Source of the DNA: Tupaia tana
Lineage: Eukaryota; Chordata; Mammalia; Scandentia; Tupaiidae
Direction of reading: 5' to 3'
NCBI GenBank assembly: GCA_026018925.1
Contig: JAKSZU010000005.1
Location: forward strand, 80,370,398-80,434,397
DNA length: 64,000 nt
The translations under genes were made by a program, and so were the position numbers. Numbering within the stretch: position 1 is the first letter of the stretch; each line of letters begins with the position of its first letter. The notes under the pieces are model-generated. The model saw nothing but the letters and a program-made list of their open reading frames with translations. It was not told the DNA's origin and ran no database searches. Of this stretch, positions 34,716-44,890 are shown one piece after another.

Positions 34716-34985
34716 AACTAAACCAGTGACTCTCAAATTCAAGAAACTTTTCTTCTTAAACAAGGAGTAAAATGATGGTTTCTGGGAAATGGAAGCAAAC
34801 TTGTGCAGTTCTGCAGTGTTATTTACGGCATTGTTTCTACATTCGTGACACTGGAATCTCTGACAGTATAATGACACTAACAACATTTTGTACCACCTTA
34901 GTCTCATATTCTCCAATTTAAGTTCACTGGGACTTGTAGCAGTTTCCATTTTTCAACTATTACAAAAAAAAAATTTTAAAATAAG

Positions 34986-35515
34986 GGAATCAGCAGGTCA
35001 TAGAGGTTAATGTGGCAGGATCCCATACGGTGACTTTGTGATTAGATTCTCAAGCAAGAGGTTGAAAATCATCCAAGCTGTGTGTACGTGAGTGCCTAAA
35101 ATCCCAAGAGGAGAGGTCCAGCAGTAGCACGGTGGTTATGGCATTTAACATCCACATGACTGATCATGGTTCAAGTCCTGGACCTGGTGGCTTGAAAGTC
35201 ATGCTGGGCACTTGTGCGTGTTTTCCAGAATTCCCAGGAGAATGGAGGAAAAGAGACTGCAGCACAGTCATCCTCCCTGGAAGGTGATTTCTGATTTCCC
35301 CTCTCATTGTCTCTGTGCACATACCCTAAGGCAAAAACCTTAGAAACAAACAAAAAAAAAAAAGCAAAATGAAAAATTCCAAGAGGAAAATGGAGGAAAG
35401 TGGACCGTGGCATGGCCATCCCTCCACCCCTTACCTTAGAGGTGATTTCTCACTTTCTCCCTCTCTCTCTCATCTCTTTTTGGAGAGTGTATGCACCCTA
35501 AACAAATTTAAAAAT
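34986..35515 (+). mobile_element. Old SINE split by a second SINE
   Basis: Left piece 34986-35112 ('gggaatcagcaggtcataga' to 'aatcccaagagga') and right piece 35388-35515 ('aaatggaggaaagtggaccg' to an A-rich end) join in register when the inner element is removed. Confidence 0.8.
35113..35372 (+). mobile_element. tRNA-derived SINE nested in another SINE
   Basis: Starts 'gaggtccagcagtagcacgg' with B-box remnant 'ggttcaagtcctgg' and ends 'aaaaccttagaaacaaacaa' plus A-rich tail. TSD 'aaaatcccaagagga' against 'aaaattccaagagga'. It landed in the same orientation inside the core of the outer copy. Confidence 0.85.
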
Positions 35516-36843
35516 AAAAAGGGAATAAAGGTATGAAGGGTGGGAAGATAGGAAAACATGTAAAAAGCAGTGAATTAGAGACTGCATATACCCATCCCGC
35601 TCTGCCCTGTCCCCTCCATCTCGCTGACTTCCTTTGTCTATATTTAGTAAGATATGGCAGCACATTTCCATAATTATTTAGATTATCATACTTCTAGACT
35701 ATATTTGGATGCAGAACTTCTACTGTTTGAATTTTTCCTGGCAAAGGATGCTGCATGACCTTGTTTTCTTAAAGTGAATGATCTATGGTTGTAAACCTGT
35801 AAGAGTACGCTGGCAGCTCAGAAACAAACACAGACAACAAATCTATCCCAGGCATCAGGTGTGAGTATGAGAACCAACATATTTATAAGAATAATTTCCA
35901 AATACATATCTCTAAGTCTAGAATTAATTTTTTTTTTTTTTTTTTTTGTAACTGGAGACCCACCAGGTATTCAGATTCTGCAGAAGACGGAAAGGCATGG
36001 ACACTGGTTTGTACTTCTGTATCATTGAAAATCAGCGCCCAATGCCAAGTGAAGAGATGAGGGTCGTGTCATGAATGTAAACAATGATTTGCCCTGATAT
36101 AGCCTCGTTTCCTTTGATTGAAGTTTAATGTCTATACATCAACCAATAGAAAAAGAGAAGGAAAAAAGGGTGTGAAGGGTAGGAAAGAGGTAAAGATGTA
36201 ATTGTGTTATAACATTCTGTTAACAATTGATTTAACTAGCTATGCTATTGCACATGCACATGTGTATAGAATTCAAATGTGATGAAGACCTATTATATTT
36301 TCCAGGGCCCAGGCAAGGACATGCCTCTCCAGACTGGAAGGGAACCCTTGTGTGCAGGGGTTCTGACTGTAGCTCTGCCTCTGGTACCCTCTTCATTTCC
36401 TCCATTGGCTTCTACCAGTCAAGCTGCTATCTCAGGTCCTCCCCAGCTTCATTTTACAATCCAGAACATTTATCAGAGAAGATACAAGCATTGGGCATAG
36501 GGATGTGTGCAGAGTAATTTGGGAGGGCAAAAATCTAATAATCAATTTTGATAAATCCAGGTTGTAAGTGGATATACATAAGTGTTTTGATATTATTACT
36601 GGTTTTATTAAGCTTTTTTCCTCCCCTTAGTACCACTTATTCTTATCATTACAGCTTCTACTTGACATCTTCTGACTGAATGTTGCAAGCCTTTGCAAAC
36701 ATGAGCAAATTGGTAGTATCCAAAGTGACTTGATTTATTAATGACTGAATCTTCAATTTATTGCACTTCACTAAAGAGAATTTTTGTTGGAGGCTGTCAT
36801 AACTGGGATGCTAAAACAGATACTCCGATAGGAGATACTTTTA
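35516..36843. other. Unassigned intergenic stretch
   Basis: A T run of about 20 lies at 35928-35947. Part of 36205-36250 is similar to 37425-37465, probably shared remnants of an old L1-like 3' UTR. No gene recognised. Confidence 0.35.
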
Positions 36844-37333
36844 AAAAAATGCATTTGTTATTATCATTATCATAATGTTTTATATTACATTTAATTGCAT
36901 ATATCTTTACAGTGTATTACATTTCTTTTTCCAGCATGATTAACATGTGTATCAGTCAATAGAAAGACATTACTATCCACATCATTATCATCAAATAGCT
37001 TTTCATTTTTTTTCAGATTATTATGATTTATCCTCATATTTTTTAAACATTCAATCACTATATATCATTTGGCTTGTAAAGAGAGTTTACCCAACATGAA
37101 ATACTTCTCAGACCAGTCCAGTTGAGAATACTATACATGTTATCATCAACAGGTAATAAACCATATCTGTGTCCCACTAATGCAATGCTTCTCTATCGGT
37201 TTTCTTGCTAGCCTTATCTATACTCTTCCCTTCTTCTCACTCCCCTGTTTCACACTGTCTTCAACATCCATTACCATTTTCACTGCTTTTATGCCTTCCG
37301 ACAATTCAGTCTACCATAAAGTGCAGATAGTCG
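36844..37333 (-). mobile_element. 5'-truncated L1, 3' UTR only
   Basis: Matches the young L1 3' UTR (19611-20033) along its length, e.g. 'catgaaatacttctcagacc', 'agttgagaatactatacatg' and 'cataaagtgcagatagtcgg'. 'gatactttta' (36834) and 'gatgcttttg' (37334) look like a decayed TSD. Confidence 0.85.
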
Positions 37334-37802
37334 GATGCTTTTGATATTTTTTTCTTTTCTTGAATTGTGCAGTTAAAAAAAAGTTACATTCAAGTTTCAA
37401 ACTGTTGATAGCTGAGTTGAGAATTGTATTAACAATCTGTTAATGATCAATTTAACTGGTTATGATATTTTGTATCATACTTTGAGAGGAATTTTTTTAG
37501 TAGTTGTTTTTTTTATTATATTTTTTATTTTCTAGATTAAAACACTATTCTGCCAAAGTAGAAAAGGCTTACTTAACAGGCCAGACTCATTTGATGTGCA
37601 TAGTCAAATATTGGAGCAGATTATTTATGTGGTTAAGGTTTATGACCTACAATTAAACTGTTACTTCACCAATAATGTCAAAATGAGAAAACGTACACTA
37701 GAGTAGCTGAATATTATCCTACTGCATCTATATACTATACACATGTGGATACATCTATGATAAAGACCTATTATATTTTCTAGAAACCTGCATTAAAAAT
37801 AT

Positions 37803-38086
37803 GGGGCCAACAGATGGCGTAGTAGTTATGTAGTTGAACTCCCACATGGCCCACTGTGGTTTGAGTCCTTGATCTGTTGGCTTCAAACTCATGCCAGGTG
37901 CATGTGCATGCATGCTCAAGATCCCAGGAGGAAAATGGAGGAGAAAGGATTGTGGCATGGCCATTCCACCTGGAGGTTGATTTCTTACTTTTTGTCTCTC
38001 TGTCTCTTTGTATCTCTCTGGTGAGTACATACACCCTATTGCAAAAATCTCTCTCATAAATAAATAAGTAAGTAAATAAATAAATA
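37803..38086 (+). mobile_element. tRNA-derived SINE
   Basis: Starts 'ggggccaacagatggcgtag' with B-box remnant 'ggtttgagtcctt' and core 'aagatcccaggaggaaaatg'. The tail is expanded to (AAAT)n-like 'aaataaataagtaagtaaat'. Confidence 0.85.
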
Positions 38087-38087
38087 T

Positions 38088-38336
38088 TAAGGACCTGCCT
38101 ACACAGCATGTGGTTAAGGTTAAGGTGGCTGGATCCCACATTAAACTGCTCAGTTCAAGTCCTGTACCCCACGGCTTGAAAAAAAGCATGCCCCGTCCCA
38201 AAAATGGAGTAAAAGGGATTGCAACATGGCTGCAACAGGTAACTGTTAAGGGTGCTTTCTGTCTTTTCTGTCTGTTTCTCTCTCTTTCTCTCTCTCTCTG
38301 GCAAGCGTCCATGCCCTTTGGCAAATTAAAAAAAAA
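38088..38336 (+). mobile_element. tRNA-derived SINE, tandem to the previous one
   Basis: Begins 'aggacctgcctacacagcat' directly after the tail of the copy at 37803. It has 'ggtggctggatcccacatta' and B-box 'ttcaagtcctg', and ends 'ccctttggcaaattaaaaaa'. Likely an insertion into, or next to, the A-rich tail of the first copy. Confidence 0.75.
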
Positions 38337-38706
38337 ATGATATTGTTACATGTTACTTCACATTGCCATTTTATTTTCCTACTTTCAGTCTTCAATCTAC
38401 CATTCATCAAACACTTGGAGAAAATGGAGAAAGGCACTATTTTGGTTGACTTATTATAGCCTGGATGCACTATGAAGATGCATGGCATGTCTTGCCTGGA
38501 CAAACCCTGACAGGAGTCCTGATAGCAAAGCATCCTGATTTTACAGTTGAGAGGGTGGAGGCACAACAAAAAGAATCAGGCTCGTTCTTATCAATAACAA
38601 ATCAAAGATTTGAAAGTACAAATTAACTCCCCATGACTCGAAAAATGTTCATCCTTTTTTACTGATAGTAATCTTGTTTTGAAATTCCTTAGTCAAAATA
38701 TATTCT

Positions 38707-38915
38707 GTCAGTCAAAGTGGTGCAGTGGTAATTCAATGCTCCCTGAGGCTGAAGTCATGTGGGAAGGTCCTGGGTTCACATCCTGAGTCCTCTCTGCACA
38801 CACTGGTATGCACACATGCCTGTAATCCTGGCTGGTTGAGACCTGGGAAGGGTTGTAATGTGAGGATCCTGTTGTGGATCTCTCTCTCTCATGGGAGAAA
38901 TAAACTTAAAAAGTT
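38707..38915 (+). mobile_element. Diverged tRNA-headed SINE of different body
   Basis: The head 'aagtggtgcagtggtaattc' with B-box-like 'gggttcacatcctg' is tRNA-like. The body 'catgcctgtaatcctggctg' and following bases do not match the main family, and a short part resembles 7SL-type 'tgcctgtaatcc'. It ends 'gggagaaataaacttaaaaa'. Confidence 0.45.
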
Positions 38916-38998
38916 TATTCCTTTGATTTAAAAATTCTGATGATTTTCAAATCCTTATTGCTTTAAGCTAAAATTTCTTAGCATTTTATATTTTTCTT

Positions 38999-39260
38999 TT
39001 TCTTTTTTTTAGAGGTTTTTACTATAGGGCGTATGTGCTCGCCAGAAAGACAAAGAGAGACAGAGAGATAGAAAGCAAGAAATCATCCCCTAGTGGAGAT
39101 GACCATGCCGCAACCCCTTCTCTTCCATTCTCCTCTTGGGATCTTGGGCACACATGCACTTGCACCTGGCATGAGTTTAAGCCACCGGATCGGAGACTCG
39201 AACCGCGGTCAACTACATGGGAGTTCAGCGACATAGCCATTACGCTAACTGCTGGTCCTG
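38999..39260 (-). mobile_element. tRNA-derived SINE with 19-bp TSD
   Basis: A T-rich start, 'agaggtttttactatagggc', the core, and the head complement ending 'cgctaactgctggtcctg'. TSD 'agcattttatatttttctt' at 38980-38998 and 39261-39279 is perfect. Confidence 0.93.
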
Positions 39261-39307
39261 AGCATTTTATATTTTTCTTAATCCTTTTATTAGACATTTA
39301 AAAAATT

Positions 39308-41068
39308 ATTTATTGAGATTCCTCATGGAAACTGGGAACTAGATATTTCAGGGCACAGGAGAAATGAAGATTTTCTACTCATAATTCAGCCTCCAGCAAG
39401 CAAAGCTAGTGTGCGATCAAAACAGAACGGCAATCAGATTCTAGAAAACCTCTGTCTGCTTGCTCCTGAACATTGAGGCTTAACTTCAAGAATTTGAAAG
39501 AAACACGCCATTCATCAGATGACAAGAAATCACCGTCGGATCACGAGAAATATGGGAAAACGAGAAAATACCTCTCCTCCAATGGAAAAGAGTAACTCTC
39601 CTTCATCCACAAGCAGTTCGGTGAAAGTCATGGAAATGTCTGATAAGGAATTTAGAACATTCGTAATGTCGAAGCTAACAGAGATGGAAGAAAAGAGAGA
39701 TAATGAACTGCTAAAGAGAAAGGAGAAAGAAGTTGCCGAGTTCCAGGAGATGAGGAAATTCTTGCAAGATCTAAAAGAGGAATTACACACTTTACAAAAG
39801 ACTCAAACGGAACTGCTAGAGATGAAGTCTATAATACAAGAAGTCAAAATCTCCCTTGAAAGTATTAAAAGCAGACTAGATCATTCAGAAAATAGAATCT
39901 CAGATGTAGAAGAGAAAATGGCTGGCTTAGAAAAGTCCACCACGAAGACTGAGAAAATGGCTCAAAAATTTGAGAATGATATGCGAGAAGTACTGGATAC
40001 CATCAAACGTCCAAATATCCGGATAATTGGCATTCCAGAAGGTGAAGAGACCCATAAGGGCATTGATAATCTATTCCATGAAATCCTGCAAGAAAACTTT
40101 CCAAACCTAGAGAGGCATTCGAAGATCCAGTCCCAGGAAATACAAAGGACCCCAAATAGAATCAACCCAAGGAGATCTTCTCCAAGACACATTATAGCCA
40201 GGTTGACCAAAACCGCAGACAAAGACAAGATACTAAGATTGGCAAGAGAGAAACATCAAGTTACCTACAAAGGACATCCCATCAGGCTAACAGCAGATCT
40301 CTCATCAGAAACAATGCGAGCGAGGAGAGAATGGGAAAATATATTCAAAGTGTTACGAGAGAAGCAATTTCAGCCAAGAATACTGTACCCGGCAAGATTA
40401 TCTTTCAGGTGGGAAGAAAAGACAAGAACATTCTCAGATAAACAAAACCTGAAAGAATTTACCAGCACCAGACCAGATCTCCAAGAAGTTCTCAAGGGTG
40501 TGCTGTATCAAGAAAATTAAACACAGACACACGGAAATAAGAGTCAAAAACTATGAAAGTGGCCAACTTAATCAGAGGGACAAGTCTGGAGCTGAATAGT
40601 ATATCCCAGAATTTAATCAGGAAAATTGAACCAGAACAGAAGATAAAAGTACATGAGACTGATAGGTTCATGCACCTTCCATTTGAACAGAATCCTAACT
40701 TGTTTCCTGGCTTTAAGCAAAGTTCCTTGGCATTTCTTTGAGTTAAGTTAAAACTGGTTTTCTTAGTAGTAATGAGTGAACTCACCATGGAAAGTAGTTA
40801 GATTATGTAGGAAATTGTGTGATCAATGCAACGTGGGTGGGAAGGGAATGAAGGACAATTGTAGACACCAGAGGTGGTGTGAGAGGAGGGTGGGAAGGGA
40901 CAGAGGGTCAGAAAGAGGGGTGGAAGTAATTCTAGGAACTAGTAATGGAAAATTTTTTGTAATGTGCATGATTGTATCACTATGCAGTGTGTACTGGATG
41001 GGAGATTGCATTTTGTATGCTGTGATGAAGCTTAGGGAAGGAATGTAAATTGAGTTACAAAAAAAAAA
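39308..41068 (+). mobile_element. HAL1-like: HAL1-type (ORF1-only) L1-derived retrotransposon
   Basis: 5' leader of roughly 210 bp, an intact ORF1 (39519-40520), then about 540 bp of 3' UTR ending in A10 at 41059-41068, with no ORF2 sequence at all. The 3' UTR has a G-rich polypurine stretch (40838-40925) and the terminal block 'gcattttgtatgctgtgatg'. This is the structure of half-L1 (HAL1) elements, which rely on L1 ORF2 in trans. The 5' boundary is uncertain because I found no convincing TSD. Confidence 0.75.
39519..40520 (+). CDS. ORF1: Intact ORF1 protein of an ORF1-only element
   Basis: 333 residues, uninterrupted. L1 ORF1-family RNA-binding protein: a charged N-terminus (about 1-40), a long coiled coil (about 45-160), an RRM-like domain opening [10 protein letters not shown] (about 165) and a C-terminal domain with [14 protein letters not shown]. 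Compared with the L1 ORF1 at 23956-24924 it is 11 residues longer, the extra residues lying in the coiled coil near 64-74 (LKRKEKEVAEF). The last 172 residues are about 80% identical by hand alignment. The ATG at 39519 aligns with the L1 ORF1 start. The open frame in a copy without ORF2 implies recent insertion or selection on ORF1 alone. Confidence 0.93.
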   Translation: MTRNHRRITRNMGKRENTSPPMEKSNSPSSTSSSVKVMEMSDKEFRTFVMSKLTEMEEKRDNELLKRKEKEVAEFQEMRKFLQDLKEELHTLQKTQTELLEMKSIIQEVKISLESIKSRLDHSENRISDVEEKMAGLEKSTTKTEKMAQKFENDMREVLDTIKRPNIRIIGIPEGEETHKGIDNLFHEILQENFPNLERHSKIQSQEIQRTPNRINPRRSSPRHIIARLTKTADKDKILRLAREKHQVTYKGHPIRLTADLSSETMRARREWENIFKVLREKQFQPRILYPARLSFRWEEKTRTFSDKQNLKEFTSTRPDLQEVLKGVLYQEN

Positions 41069-41099
41069 GTTTCAGAAAAAAAAATATATATCTATTCAA

Positions 41100-41520
41100 T
41101 GACTGCAGTAGGATATGTAGCCACAGCTAGGTACTACTTTATAAGATGCGTAAAGTAAGACTTGTGTTCATGGAAATGTGGGTATCACCTGTGTTTGCTA
41201 TGAGGGTATTTGGATTGATTAGGGTCTTTGGCGTTACAATAAAATGTGAGGAGAAAACAGTATAGAAAGCAAACATAGTTACCAGAGACTGTGGGAGGAG
41301 AGTGGGAGATGGCAGAGGGTAAGAGATAGAGAATCTAGGATGGGGGGAAAAAAGCAAAACATACAGAAGACAAGAAATGGAAGATCATTTGCTGACAATA
41401 ACATGTTTGTTGATGTGCTTGATTGAGACAATATATAGTGTAATTTGGATGGAAAATCTCATTTTGTATGCTGTAATGATGTTCAGAGAATGAATGCAAA
41501 TAAATAAATTGAAAAAAAAA
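41100..41520 (+). mobile_element. Second HAL1/L1-type 3' UTR, truncated
   Basis: Carries the same elements as the 3' UTR just upstream: a G-rich tract ('gtgggaggagagtgggagat'), 'aatctcattttgtatgctgt', 'tgatgttcagagaatgaatg' and an A-rich end. It is a 5'-truncated copy immediately downstream of the intact element, in the same orientation. Confidence 0.7.
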
Positions 41521-41670
41521 TTATTTATTATTATTATGTTTCTCTCTCTTTAACCAGAGCGAGAAAGAGGGAGAAAGTGAGAAAGCAAGCCTCCAGGTCC
41601 AGGACTCAAACCATGGCTGGCCATGTGGGAGTCCAACAGCTTAACCACCACATCACCTGCTGGCTGGCCC
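41521..41670 (-). mobile_element. Short-form tRNA-derived SINE
   Basis: A/T-rich tail, 'ctctctctttaaccagagcg', 'gaaagtgagaaagcaagcct', 'ccaggtccaggactcaaacc', and the head complement ending 'cacctgctggctggccc'. It lacks the central core, like the copies at 16133 and 17120. It inserted at the A tail of the preceding element. Confidence 0.8.
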
Positions 41671-41814
41671 TCATTAAACATTTTATGTCCTTCTTAATCC
41701 AGTTTCTTCCACATCTTTCTAATCATCTCATTACTTTTTTTTTCACCTGTCTTAATATTGCTTTATTATGGTTTGTTTTCTTAGGCAAGTTCAATTATTT
41801 TATTTTATTTTTTT

Positions 41815-42050
41815 TCTCTGTCTTAGTTCACATTGGTCATTCCAACTCGGATGGCTTTCCTCTCTGTAAACATACTTGCTAATATTCTATATATCATTCA
41901 AGCTCTAGAATCAGTGCTGCCTCTTCCATGAAGTCCCTCCTCAGCTATTTTACCTCAATCACGCACTGTTGGCACCTCTGTTATGAAACTTATGCAATCT
42001 GACCCAATGTTCTAGTTATTTGTGCATGTACCTTAACTCTTTGATCAGAT
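41815..42050 (+). repeat. L2-like 3' end
   Basis: 'ctcttccatgaagtccctcc' followed by 'ttggcacctctgttatgaaa' and 'ctagttatttgtgcatgtac' has the order of the L2 3' region. Ancient and decayed. Confidence 0.55.
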
Positions 42051-43589
42051 TCTGATAAAAAAGCAGCAGTTACATCTAGACACGTTCTTCCTTGAAATAT
42101 AAGGAAAAAAATTCATCTTTATGTTTTCCACAGTGGCTGATAGAGTTCTTAGTAGGTAGAATAGATTTAACGATTATTTCTTGAATGAATTATTTTAAAT
42201 GATAGATAAGAAGAAAAACTTTGATTTTATGCATTATTAGAGAGAGTCTTTTGCTGTTGATTCTCATAGAATTTTCATGATCGTTAAAATGGAACTTATT
42301 CTCCAAATGTTTTTCCCATGATTGGTCTGGAATAGTAATACATAAAATCCACTTGTAAGCCCATTGAAAGCATTCCAAAATGTCAAAGATCCTGGACTTA
42401 AAAACCATAATGATGACATTGATATGGAAAACACGTGAAGTAATTAAGGATATATATGCAAGTGTGCATGCAATATATTAGATTTTTTTTATTGAATTGA
42501 TATAGCAACTTAATGAAGAATAGAACCCATTTGTGACACAGTATGTTAAGATAATTTGTCAGTAACACATGCGTAACTATGAGTTATAAGGAAAAAAAAA
42601 TAATAAATTAAGGCACCCATGGGTCATTCAACTTAGCTGGCAATACACCTGAATCCAAAAAAGAGCACTGGACTTAATCTCCAAGCCTGTCATTTATTTC
42701 TTTCACACAAAAAGTATGGGACACAGGTGGTCAGAAGTCAAAGATCAGACTCTGCCTGAATGCTTCATAAGGCACGGTACAAATGCATAGGACCTGCTGG
42801 GTGAAATCAAAAAGTCACCAGAATGGGGTGCAATTTTAGTGACCCAGGTCAAAGGCCATATTGCTTTTGGTGTTTTACAAATGTTTGACAGATTAAATAC
42901 CCACCTCCTAGGGATAATAAATAGGCCGTGGAGCTAAAAAGTATTCATAAGCATTAAAGCTTCATTCTGAATTCTCCTTATGAAGGAAGTGGGTCATGTA
43001 AGATTAGTAATATGGTTGCAATAATTTTTTTGGATTGTTGAAAAATTATTCTCTGGATAATATCTGAGTGTAATTGCAAGTCGCCCAGCACGCAGACTAG
43101 AAAAAGAAAAATGAAAAAAGAAGAAAAAAGCAGAAGTTACATCTAGACATGTTCTTCCTTGAAATATAAGAGTACATTTTTAAGCATTTAAACAAATATT
43201 TAGTCATATTTTATTTTCTTGGATACAGCATCATCTTATCACTACTCTATGTAAATTATTTTGCAGATATTCAGCACTTTTTATAGTTTAATACCTTTAG
43301 AAATTCCAATGTTTATAAAGATGTATTTTTACAAATAATCCATGGGTTTTACCAGGACAGTAAAAAAGGTAATAAATGGAAAAGTACTTGATGCAAATTG
43401 CAAATCTCTGAAATTAAAGTAGTATTATTATTTAAGAGTATCTCTTTACCCTTATTTGAACTCTGGAAAAATATTCACAGAAAATAAGTTTCTTTTGTAA
43501 TCTGCCTCTCCCTTTTTTAGTGTTCTTTTACAATTTGAAAATAATAATTTAGTTTCCTTTGCAGCTTTATCTAATCCAATGGGGTAAAT
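42051..43589. other. Intergenic stretch with a distant 45-bp direct repeat
   Basis: No gene. 42058-42103 and 43124-43170 are near-identical ('agttacatctagacacgttc' against 'agttacatctagacatgttc', continuing 'ttccttgaaatataag'). Confidence 0.5.
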
Positions 43590-43740
43590 TGCCATGACTC
43601 AGAATCACCTACAAGACTTGTTCAAACAGATTACTGGACCCCACCCAAGAGTTTCTTGACTCTATCTCGGGTGGGGTTTATGAAAAGGGCTGGTAGGATA
43701 CTGATGTTGCTGAGCCCGAGACCACCCTTAAGGAACCACA
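43590..43740 (+). mobile_element. MER5A-like hAT-Charlie remnant
   Basis: 'gactcagaatcacctacaag' ... 'ttactggaccccacccaaga' ... 'atctcgggtggggtttatga' ... 'aggaaccaca' follows the MER5A consensus order. Non-coding, ancient. Confidence 0.7.
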
Positions 43741-43848
43741 GATTTAAATATGATACTCTCATAAGAGGTTGAAAAGTGAACATTCACTGAATACTCTGAA
43801 TATGTCCAAACATGTGAATATCTTATATATTTTATATCTTATACATTT

Positions 43849-44078
43849 TTTTTTGGAGAGGTTTTTGCTATAGGGCACGTGCGCTCGCCAGACAGACAGA
43901 GAAAGACATAGAGACAGAAAGCGAGAAATCACCCCCCGGGGGGATGGCCACGCTGCAATCCCTTCTCCTCCATTCTCCTCTCGGGATCTAGGGCACGCAC
44001 GCACATGCGCCCGGCATGAGTTTAAGCCACCGGGTCTGGCACTTGAACTGCGGTTTACTACGCTAACTACTGGTCCCT
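43849..44078 (-). mobile_element. Young tRNA-derived SINE with deleted head
   Basis: A T run, 'ggagaggtttttgctatagg', the core with CpGs, then 'gaactgcggtttactacgct'. About 30 bp between the B box and A box is missing, with 'cg' after 'acta' as possible microhomology at the junction. The A box remains in part, and the internal promoter is probably broken. Confidence 0.88.
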
Positions 44079-44110
44079 CACATATCTATTTTATTAAAAA
44101 TGTAGATCCA

Positions 44111-44350
44111 GGGCTGGCCCGATAGCTTATTGGCTAAGAGAGTTCTACTCCACAGAGCTGACCTCAGTTTGAATTCTTGTCCCAGTGTTTGAAAAACTCG
44201 CCAGTGCTTGTGCCTGTGTGACCAAAATCCCGACAGCATGGAGAAATGGCAAGAAGGGTTTGAGGCATGATTACGCCCAAACAGGAGGTGTTTTCTCCCC
44301 CCCTCTCTCTTTCTGTCTCTCTGGTGAGAGCATGTGGCCTCTAGCAATTA
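44111..44350 (+). mobile_element. tRNA-derived SINE, old copy
   Basis: Starts 'gggctggcccgatagcttat' with B-box remnant 'agtttgaattcttg', a CT-rich tract, and the end 'ggcctctagcaattaata'. Head diverged. Confidence 0.7.
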
Positions 44351-44457
44351 ATAGATTCTGAATTTTTTTTTTCCTAAACCATGTATCACCATTAGCATTA
44401 TTTTCATTAATAGTGACTGTCACAAGACTTAAAAACAATTTTAAAAGACTTTTTATT

Positions 44458-44697
44458 GGGTTAGCCTGTGGCCTGGTGGTTATGGTGGCTGGATCTCATG
44501 TGGCTGACTGTGGGATTTAAGTCTTCCTTCCGGTGGATTGAGAAACATGTCTGGCGCATGTGCATGTGTGTCCAAAATCTCAAATGGAGCAGAGAGGGAG
44601 CAGAAGGGGTTGCCCTGTGGGGCGTACGTTCTCATTTTCCCTCTCTTTCTTTCTCTATCTCTCTTCAGTCTCTAGCACGCATTCTCTGAAAAATTAA
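44458..44697 (+). mobile_element. tRNA-derived SINE, old copy
   Basis: Starts 'gggttagcctgtggcctggt', has 'atggtggctggatctcatgt', a CT-rich 3' tract and the end 'ctctgaaaaattaaatgaaa'. Confidence 0.75.
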
Positions 44698-44890
44698 ATG
44701 AAACAGAAATTTTATTAATATTTTTACCTTAAATTTGAGAACCACTAACTTTGCTGTTTATAAATCGATAATCAGTTTTACAACCGGAAGAATGTGACCG
44801 AAAACTCAAGCCATTCATTTTCTGAATTCAACCACATATCTGTGTCTGCCCTCTTACAGATGAACTGCTATTTCCAAGATTTTATTATGT

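Noticed and set aside
37755-38324. 189-codon minus-strand frame
   Set aside because: It runs antisense through two tandem SINEs; the CT-rich and repeat-encoded residues (RERERERN, RDRET) show it is repeat sequence.
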